A model generated the notes under the pieces. It ran no database searches. It was not told the origin of the DNA and saw nothing but the letters and a program-made list of their open reading frames with translations. This document shows, piece after piece, positions 7,212 through 12,549 of a stretch of 17,783 nucleotides of DNA. The first letter of the stretch is position 1; each line of letters starts with the position of its first letter. Position numbers and translations under genes: made by a program. The stretch comes from an uncultured Ruminococcus sp. Its GTDB lineage: Bacteria > Bacillota > Clostridia > Oscillospirales > Ruminococcaceae. The stretch is from positions 1-17,783 of the forward strand of contig CAMHMM010000012.1 of NCBI GenBank assembly GCA_946186215.1, given 5' to 3'.

Positions 7212-7799
7212 TCAGTCCAGTATCTGTGTATCCATGAGCTCTGCAAGCTCCTCCCGTGTCATCATGGTATTGAGCATATCTGCCATGGCGTTGGTGGTAA
7301 GTCTGGCGGGCAGCCCGAGATGCTTTAGCAGCTTCATCCTCAGCTCAGAGGAATTTGCTCCGCCTGTGAGCCCCAGCTCAAACAGGAATGTCTTGTCAAT
7401 ATCGCGGCGGCGCTCACCGTCCTGCCCCTGCAGAGCCTTTTTCAGAAGCTCTTCGAGCAGGTCGTTTTTCATGCCCTCAACGCCCAGCTTGCCCTCCTTC
7501 GAGGGCTTTTCCTTTCGCCGTTCCTTGCCGAAGATGTCGGGGATATACACATTGATTATATCCGCGTTTTCATCCAGACAGCCCTTTATGTAGCTGCGTA
7601 TGGCAAAGCCCGCTCTGTCGCTGTCGGTGATTATGATTATTCCCGTTGTTCGTGCATAGTGGCGCAAAAGCTCCAGCTTTTCGCTGTTTTTGAAAACGCC
7701 GAAGCCGTCAGTGCAGATTATGGTGCCGTCTATCACACCCGAGAGCCGTATCTTGTCGTATTTTCCCTCGACCACTATTGCCTTGTCGGTTTTGAGCAT
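7212..7799 (-). CDS. rnmV: Toprim-domain protein, ribonuclease M5-like
   Basis: This 195-aa protein has an N-terminal Toprim domain: conserved Glu11 in 'IVVEGKYD' and the DxD motif D59/D61 in 'IIITDSDRAG', with further acidic residues nearby. The C-terminal half ('KLGVEGM', 'LFELGLTGGANSSELRMKLLKHLGL') matches the RNase M5 C-terminal pattern. Length fits RNase M5 (about 180-190 aa). Known: RNase M5 uses Mg2+ and the Toprim fold to make the final cuts in 5S rRNA maturation, with ribosomal protein L18 as cofactor. The usual neighbours (ksgA, tatD) are not here; instead it is the last gene of the HEPN/nucleotidyltransferase operon, 6 nt after the preceding stop. A diverged Toprim nuclease acting on another RNA is possible, so the symbol is tentative. 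Confidence 0.78.
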   Translation of the reverse strand: MLKTDKAIVVEGKYDKIRLSGVIDGTIICTDGFGVFKNSEKLELLRHYARTTGIIIITDSDRAGFAIRSYIKGCLDENADIINVYIPDIFGKERRKEKPSKEGKLGVEGMKNDLLEELLKKALQGQDGERRRDIDKTFLFELGLTGGANSSELRMKLLKHLGLPARLTTNAMADMLNTMMTREELAELMDTQILD

Positions 7800-7805
7800 A
7801 CCCTG

Positions 7806-9086
7806 TCAATCCTCGCCATTTCTGAATTTTTCAAAGGCGGTGCTCAGCTCATCGGGCACGCCCTCTTTTTCGAGCACCTCAAGCGCTGCCCTGCGGCAGG
7901 CGGTTCTTATCCCGTCTGTGAGCGCTTCCTCGCCGCACTCTTTTTTTAAAGCGTATTCAAGCCATGTGAATACGAATTTCTGCCGGTCACATACGATATG
8001 CTGCGCTATCTGCCGGTAAAGCTCCGTGAGGTTTTCCTCTGTCGGCTCAAAGCCTGTTTGGAACAGACCGAGAAAATCGCTTATCGTACCGCCTGTCACC
8101 GCGCTTTTTCTGAAATATTCGCTCAGGACGGGATCATCGCTGTCGGTGAGCCTGCAGAGTACTTCAGAATATTTTCTGAACACCGCAGAGGAGTAATATG
8201 CCCCGCAGCAGGCATATTTTTCACATATCTCAAACGGGCGCTCTGCAAGATATTCCAGCCAGCGCCTGTCAAGCGTTTTTTCCTCATCATAGGTTACGGA
8301 AAAATAGGCCTGCCTGTTGTCCGCCCCCGAATACAGAAAGGGGGAGAAAAGCTGATATTTTCCGTCCTTGAAGGTAAGGCCGCCCAGTATATACAGTATA
8401 TCCTCGTCGGATATCAGCGGAGAACTCATCCATTCATCATAGGCGCGGCTGCTGTCATTTGCGATATCGTGATACAGCTGCACGGGGATGAATGTGTCGG
8501 GGTACTGCTCGGTAATCAGGCGGATATCCTCCGCAAACTCAGAAGCATCGCCGTACAGGTCAAACGAATCCCACATGGTGAGGATCACTATGTCGCAGAG
8601 CATCCCGAGGAAGGTGGATGATGTGCCGTTTTGCCGTTCAAGCTCAGCCCGTTTTTTAAGAAAATCATAGGGGCATTCTGTCAGGTCGAGAGAACTAATC
8701 TCCGACCATTGTATGTTGATGCGCCTGAGCTTTTTCCAGTTGGCCGCGATCCTGCGGTAGACATTGATCAGGCGGGGAGACTGCTTGTAGTGGCACTGGC
8801 ACAGCAGATACCAGCCGCTCGTGCAGAGCTCGGGCGTTGCGGCAGTCTTTTCGAGCGCTCTGTCAAGGAAGGACGAAAGCTCCGCCGCCACGATATCCGA
8901 GGCTGTGTCGCTGCGGGCTTCAAAAAAATAGTCTGCAAACTTTTCGGAGCCGCCTGCCTTTCCCCAGAATGCATCTGCCGACGGGGTGCGGAACTTGGCC
9001 AGCTCGGCTGTCAGCTCCTTATCCGAAGAGCCGCCCGCAATAAGGGATATTATCTTTTTGCATTCGTTGTCATCAAGGTAATTCAT
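7806..9086 (-). CDS. Hypothetical protein, helical, no recognised family
   Basis: This 426-aa protein was not recognised. Seen: mostly amphipathic helices, no signal peptide or membrane segment, several Cys residues (for example CCGAYYSS and 'LCQCHYKQS') without a clear metal-binding spacing, and many Trp/Tyr-rich helices ('WKKLRRINIQWSEIS', 'TMWDSFDLYGDASEFAE') that may form helical repeats. It lies in a tight operon: 12 nt after the TPR-DUF4037-DUF4125 gene and 6 nt before the RNase M5-like gene. Only a weak Shine-Dalgarno (AAAGTAAG) precedes the ATG, suggesting coupled translation. Its placement between two probable nucleic acid or nucleotide enzymes suggests a related task, but nothing in the protein proves it. 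Confidence 0.75.
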   Translation of the reverse strand: MNYLDDNECKKIISLIAGGSSDKELTAELAKFRTPSADAFWGKAGGSEKFADYFFEARSDTASDIVAAELSSFLDRALEKTAATPELCTSGWYLLCQCHYKQSPRLINVYRRIAANWKKLRRINIQWSEISSLDLTECPYDFLKKRAELERQNGTSSTFLGMLCDIVILTMWDSFDLYGDASEFAEDIRLITEQYPDTFIPVQLYHDIANDSSRAYDEWMSSPLISDEDILYILGGLTFKDGKYQLFSPFLYSGADNRQAYFSVTYDEEKTLDRRWLEYLAERPFEICEKYACCGAYYSSAVFRKYSEVLCRLTDSDDPVLSEYFRKSAVTGGTISDFLGLFQTGFEPTEENLTELYRQIAQHIVCDRQKFVFTWLEYALKKECGEEALTDGIRTACRRAALEVLEKEGVPDELSTAFEKFRNGED

Positions 9087-9098
9087 AGCTTACTTTTA

Positions 9099-11303
9099 TC
9101 ACGCCATCGAGGAGTGGATTATCTCTTCTGCAAGGTTGCGCCCCTCACGGTACAGCCGCACGATGAACGCACCGTACAGCGCAAGGCTTTCTTCGGAATA
9201 TGTGGACAGCTCGCCGCGCAGGTATGTTTCATAGGATGCGGCAAATTCCGTGTCCTCATATGAATGGATAGCCCGCGCCTTTGCTGCGGTCTCAGGCTCC
9301 TTTGCTGCAAGATCTTCCATCATTCCGACCTGTATTGGCACGATCGCATCAATGAGCGCCTGCCGTCTTTCGTCTACGGGAGGGAGCTTATCCTTTATCT
9401 GTTCAAATTCATCAGGTACGGTGTATCTCATCATGTAGCCGTATTTTTCAGTGATGATATTGCGCCCCTGTGCGGCCGCCTCTGTGAAATCACGGTACAC
9501 CGACCACAGAAGCTCTTCATCGAATGTATAATACTGGCTCAGTCTCATGATAAAGAAGGTCTGAGGATCGTCCTGGCAGGATGCCCGCCCGCCCTTGTTG
9601 TGGACCTTATCGAAAAGCTGCCATTCAAGCTGGGCTATTTTGTCTGCGATATTCACACGCCGCGCCTTGTCGGTGATCTGTTCTGCCATTACCGCAAGAG
9701 GGGCTTTTTCTTTGAGCACGCGGCGGCTTATGATGATATCCTTTACTGCTTCGATTATTTCACTGTAATTATCTGCGCCCTGTGTACATTTCTTTATCAG
9801 CGCGGCAAATGCGGGGAAGCTTTGCTCCGTAAAGCGGTACAGCCATTTCTGATATGGTGCGAGCCTGCCCGATGCGGCGGCATATGCGTTCATGGATGCT
9901 TTTATAAATTCGCCGCGGCACAGCATCTCCGCCACGATGTCGCCTCTTTTTCGCATACGCTCTATGTTGTATTCACCGTTTTTGCTCATAAGCTCCAGCT
10001 GTGCTGCGAGCTTTGCCAGTGCATCCGCATAGGGACGGTTCAGTATTGCTTTTCTTATGCGGGAAAATTCACCGCAGTAGTCAAAATATACCTCACCGTT
10101 TACCGCACAGGCAAGATCTTCATCGGGGATGAGCTGAAAATCCTCTGCTGTTCCGGGTATAGTGCCCAGTATCCGCTTATAGTAGCCGCTCACGGTCATA
10201 ACGCCCCTGCGCCCCGAGGTATTGCTGCTTTCGCTGTGGCGTGTCCCCATGAATTCGCGGGGCAGCAGGGAATAGGCCTTTTCAAGCCGTTCCTTTAAGC
10301 CCTCTGGTGCATCGTCGGATATAAATATGCAGAATGAAGCGCCAAAATCATGATCGCGGGACTGCTCATCATCATAGCCGAAGCATTCCGAGCCCTCGCC
10401 GCACATTCCGCAGGCAAGAAAGTTCATCTCATCGCGGAAATTCCGCCTGAGCACAGGCTTGCCGAAGGCCTCAAAATATCTGCGGGAAAGCTCCATGCCA
10501 GATATGTCAGGGCGCTGCGGGCTGTGATGAGTTTTTTCGTAACACAGTGCAAGATTTTCGCTCACTATATCATAAAAGCCGCATCTGCCCATATGGAGCA
10601 GTATCTCCGAAAGTGCTGCTTCATACAGCTCCTCTGCCTTTGCATATTCGGCCTTTGCCGCCCTGGCATCGCCCATTGCGGCCAGTGCCGCACTGAAATG
10701 AAAATCCGATGGGGACATACCGCTGAAATATTCAATGGAGAGCCGTGCCTGCTCCTCTGCACTGTCAGGAGCGCCGGTCTTTGTCATGCACACAGAGAGA
10801 TTTGCCCTTGTAATGGCGATCTTTCGCTCATCGCCGTTTTTTTGTTCTGTTTCAAGGGCGCTTTCAAGATATTCGCGGGCTTTGATAAAATCCTCTTCCT
10901 GCTGGCACAGCAGGGCGATATTGTTGTAATAGCTCGAAAGCAGGTGGGGAGCGGTATCGCGTATCTTTAGAAATATTCCGTCATATACGCGGCGTGAATC
11001 CTCATATCTGCCGCCGGCCCTGTAGGCGTTGGCAAGGTTCAGCATCGCCGAAAGGTAGTCGGCCGAAAGATCATCTCCGATAGCGGAGAATATTTCCTTT
11101 GAGCTCTCGGCACAGGCTATTGCGGAGGCGTTGTCGCCCTTGTCCCTGTAAAAGCCTGCAAGCTCATTGAGCAGATACAGCTCTGTCTGTGTGTCACCCG
11201 TTTCCCGCGCTTCGGACAGGGCGTTTTTCATATATTCCTCTGCCTCATCAAGGCGGTATTCGGAAAGAAGGCTGTCTATATCTTTTCTGATATCCTTACT
11301 CAT
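9099..11303 (-). CDS. TPR - DUF4037 nucleotidyltransferase - DUF4125 fusion protein
   Basis: This 734-aa protein has three parts. Residues 1-260 are TPR-like helical pairs ('LYLLNELAGFYRDKGDNASAI', 'SSYYNNIALLCQQEEDFIKAREYLE'). Residues 290-530 form a DUF4037-type nucleotidyltransferase with the signature G304-S305 ... S-R-D317-H-D319-x-G321, which preserves the Gly-Ser and DxD metal ligands of the Pol-beta superfamily. Residues 550-734 are DUF4125, with 'EW.LFDKV.NKGGRASCQDD' (560-579), 'GRNIITEKY' (from 613) and 'YETYLRGELSTYS' (691-703). Known: DUF4037 is grouped with nucleotidyltransferases; the role of DUF4125 is unknown. Inferred: transfers a nucleotide to a protein, small molecule or RNA, with the TPR part selecting the target. 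ATG 11303 is preferred (AAAGG 8 nt upstream) over an in-frame GTG at 11312 with no ribosome site. It is the third gene of the operon, 80 nt after the HEPN gene. Confidence 0.85.
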   Translation of the reverse strand: MSKDIRKDIDSLLSEYRLDEAEEYMKNALSEARETGDTQTELYLLNELAGFYRDKGDNASAIACAESSKEIFSAIGDDLSADYLSAMLNLANAYRAGGRYEDSRRVYDGIFLKIRDTAPHLLSSYYNNIALLCQQEEDFIKAREYLESALETEQKNGDERKIAITRANLSVCMTKTGAPDSAEEQARLSIEYFSGMSPSDFHFSAALAAMGDARAAKAEYAKAEELYEAALSEILLHMGRCGFYDIVSENLALCYEKTHHSPQRPDISGMELSRRYFEAFGKPVLRRNFRDEMNFLACGMCGEGSECFGYDDEQSRDHDFGASFCIFISDDAPEGLKERLEKAYSLLPREFMGTRHSESSNTSGRRGVMTVSGYYKRILGTIPGTAEDFQLIPDEDLACAVNGEVYFDYCGEFSRIRKAILNRPYADALAKLAAQLELMSKNGEYNIERMRKRGDIVAEMLCRGEFIKASMNAYAAASGRLAPYQKWLYRFTEQSFPAFAALIKKCTQGADNYSEIIEAVKDIIISRRVLKEKAPLAVMAEQITDKARRVNIADKIAQLEWQLFDKVHNKGGRASCQDDPQTFFIMRLSQYYTFDEELLWSVYRDFTEAAAQGRNIITEKYGYMMRYTVPDEFEQIKDKLPPVDERRQALIDAIVPIQVGMMEDLAAKEPETAAKARAIHSYEDTEFAASYETYLRGELSTYSEESLALYGAFIVRLYREGRNLAEEIIHSSMA

Positions 11304-11383
11304 TGTATGCACCTTTCTTTAGCCTCGTTAGCCGCACACGAGATCCGGCGGTCTGTAGGGGGGCTGGTTTTCGCGGGATCCGC

Positions 11384-11824
11384 TTATTTCCTGCTCCTTT
11401 TGTGATAGCTCTTGAAGTCAAATCCTGTCACATCGCATATATAATCCATGATACACGAGCTCATATCCACAAGCTGGCTGCATTCGGAGGGAGTGAGTTC
11501 CAGCGGGATGTCGGCAGGGTATCGTGTTTCAATGTAGTAGCGGTTGAGTACGGCACTTTCGTCTATCCAGTCTATAAAGGTATCATCCAGCAGGGCACAC
11601 TGCTTGCACAGCCATGTAAGATTGTGGCCGTCCGGCAGGTGGTGGCTCTTAAAGAGGAGAAAGCCCTTCAGCGCCTTTTCTATGCACTGCTGGCAGTGGA
11701 ATGCGGATGTGAGCTCCATGCCGGGTACCTTTTCAAGCTCCCTTGCGGCGATCCTGTCCAGCCAGGCATGGTATATCCAGTCGTAGAACCGCTTGCTGTC
11801 GCCCTTTCTGCTACTTCTTGACAT
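11384..11824 (-). CDS. HEPN domain protein
   Basis: This 146-aa all-helical protein shows the classical HEPN pattern: 'WLDRIAARELEKV' (21-33), 'AFHCQQCIEKALKGFLL' (41-57), 'H.LPDGHNLTWL' (62-72) and the C-terminal 'YYIETRYP' (96-103). Known: HEPN proteins pair with minimal nucleotidyltransferases in toxin-antitoxin or regulatory modules, and some are RNases that use an R-x(4-6)-H motif. No such motif stands at the usual C-terminal position. An R12-x6-H19 exists in the first helix, where it is not expected to be catalytic. The gene overlaps the 3' end of the preceding degenerate nucleotidyltransferase by 14 nt. ATG 11824, with GGTGAG 7 nt upstream, is preferred over GTG 11836. Confidence 0.85.
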   Translation of the reverse strand: MSRSSRKGDSKRFYDWIYHAWLDRIAARELEKVPGMELTSAFHCQQCIEKALKGFLLFKSHHLPDGHNLTWLCKQCALLDDTFIDWIDESAVLNRYYIETRYPADIPLELTPSECSQLVDMSSCIMDYICDVTGFDFKSYHKRSRK

Positions 11825-12119
11825 AAAGGAGCTCACCGCCGTTCTCTACTCTGTATGCAAAGGTGTTGTCTTCCTGTGCATATTCGTTCCAGTCCGAGAT
11901 GTTATACACGATGAAGTCCACAGGCAGGGGAGTGTCTATTTTGATGAGCAGGCGTTTTTCCTCTGCCTTCGGGGATATCCCGTCATCTACCACGATGCAC
12001 AGCTTCAGTGAGGTGACCTCGCCTTTTATATTCGTCTTTTTCGATACAAGGTAAATATAGGATGGATCGCACATTTCAACGATGCTTTCCGTAAGTCCTA
12101 CGGGCATATGGTCTGTCAT
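11811..12119 (-). CDS. Degenerate minimal nucleotidyltransferase (MNT-like), HEPN partner
   Basis: This 102-aa protein keeps the outline of a minimal nucleotidyltransferase: a strand at 'YIYLVSKKTN' (21-30), a strand 'SLKLCIVVDDG' (37-47), the strand 'PVDFIVYNISDWNEY' (66-80) and a C-terminal 'NGGELLYVKK'. The catalytic signature is lost: V25-S26 replaces Gly-Ser, and S-L-K-L (37-40) replaces S-D-x-D. Only the acidic D68 of the third motif remains. Family assignment therefore rests on the fold pattern and on the overlapping HEPN gene next to it. Known: MNT partners bind HEPN proteins and may nucleotidylate them; this one is probably binding-only. ATG 12119 is chosen for AAAGGAG 8 nt upstream; the in-frame extension to 12191 would begin within the promoter -10 region. 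First gene of the operon. Confidence 0.7.
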   Translation of the reverse strand: MTDHMPVGLTESIVEMCDPSYIYLVSKKTNIKGEVTSLKLCIVVDDGISPKAEEKRLLIKIDTPLPVDFIVYNISDWNEYAQEDNTFAYRVENGGELLYVKK

Positions 12120-12150
12120 GATAACCGCTCCTTTGCGTCTTAAAATACAT

Positions 12151-12167
12151 CCGCAGGCTCCCTGCGG
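12151..12167 (-). promoter_or_regulatory. Leader hairpin upstream of the MNT-like gene
   Basis: A perfect 7-bp hairpin CCGCAGG-GAG-CCTGCGG lies in the predicted 5' leader of the minus operon, about 5 nt after the predicted start. The same CCTGCGG heptamer recurs at 12192-12198, inside the spacer of the promoter. It could be an mRNA-end stem-loop or a pair of operator half-sites. The repeat is seen; the role is inferred. Confidence 0.45.
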
Positions 12168-12179
12168 CCGCCTGATATG

Positions 12180-12208
12180 ATTATACCACATCCTGCGGAT
12201 ATAATCAA
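12180..12208 (-). promoter_or_regulatory. SigA-type promoter for the MNT/HEPN/DUF4037 operon
   Basis: On the minus strand, TTGATT (12208-12203), 17 nt and TATAAT (12185-12180), with GTGG before the -10 giving an extended TG. The predicted start is near 12173, giving a leader of about 54 nt to ATG 12119. No internal promoter or terminator was recognised down to 7212. Confidence 0.82.
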
Positions 12209-12450
12209 TAGCGGCCCGGAACTATTATTGCGCAAAAGACCGGCAATTCGTATCTTTACCAAATCTTTATCATTTCTTTACTGCTTTCTTGATGTTTATA
12301 TGTTACTATTCATACGAATCATACGAAAACCGATAAAGTCTGTATGGCGGCATATCCGCGGTGAATTAAGCGTTATATCGCAATAGGCAACAAAAAAAAG
12401 GACACTCAAAAATCTTTTTATTACAAATTCACAATAATGATACAAATTTA
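12209..12450. other. Intergenic regulatory region between divergent promoters
   Basis: This stretch carries no gene. It holds three direct copies of a TTTA(C/T)(C/T) hexamer exactly 11 nt apart (12255-12260, 12266-12271, 12277-12282), two tandem CATACGAA octamers 9 nt apart (12311-12318, 12320-12327) and two TACAAATT octamers 19 nt apart (12422-12429, 12441-12448). The last pair sits directly before the -35 of the ABC operon. These look like protein-binding sites, but the binding factors are unknown. Confidence 0.4.
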
Positions 12451-12479
12451 TTGACAAATAATACAAGCGCTGTTATAAT
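12451..12479 (+). promoter_or_regulatory. Consensus SigA-type promoter for the ABC exporter operon
   Basis: TTGACA (12451-12456), a 17-nt spacer and TATAAT (12474-12479), with TG at 12471-12472 forming an extended -10. Both hexamers are perfect. The predicted start is near 12486, about 64 nt before the ATG of the adaptor gene. Confidence 0.9.
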
Positions 12480-12549
12480 GGATTCTGTGTAAAATTGATC
12501 ATACATATCCATTGCTATATTGTCCATTATTCGCAGAAAGGGGAACAAA

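Noticed and set aside
9264..10298. 344-aa plus-strand frame opposite the DUF4037-DUF4125 gene
   Set aside because: Cys/Phe/His-rich antisense shadow; the minus strand carries clear conserved motifs over the same bases.
11768..11791. R-x6-H in the HEPN protein as an RNase active site
   Set aside because: The residues (R12, H19) lie in the first helix, not at the usual HEPN motif position, so no catalytic claim is made.
12120..12191. 24-residue N-terminal extension of the MNT-like protein
   Set aside because: It would start within the promoter region and covers the leader hairpin. ATG 12119 has AAAGGAG at good spacing.
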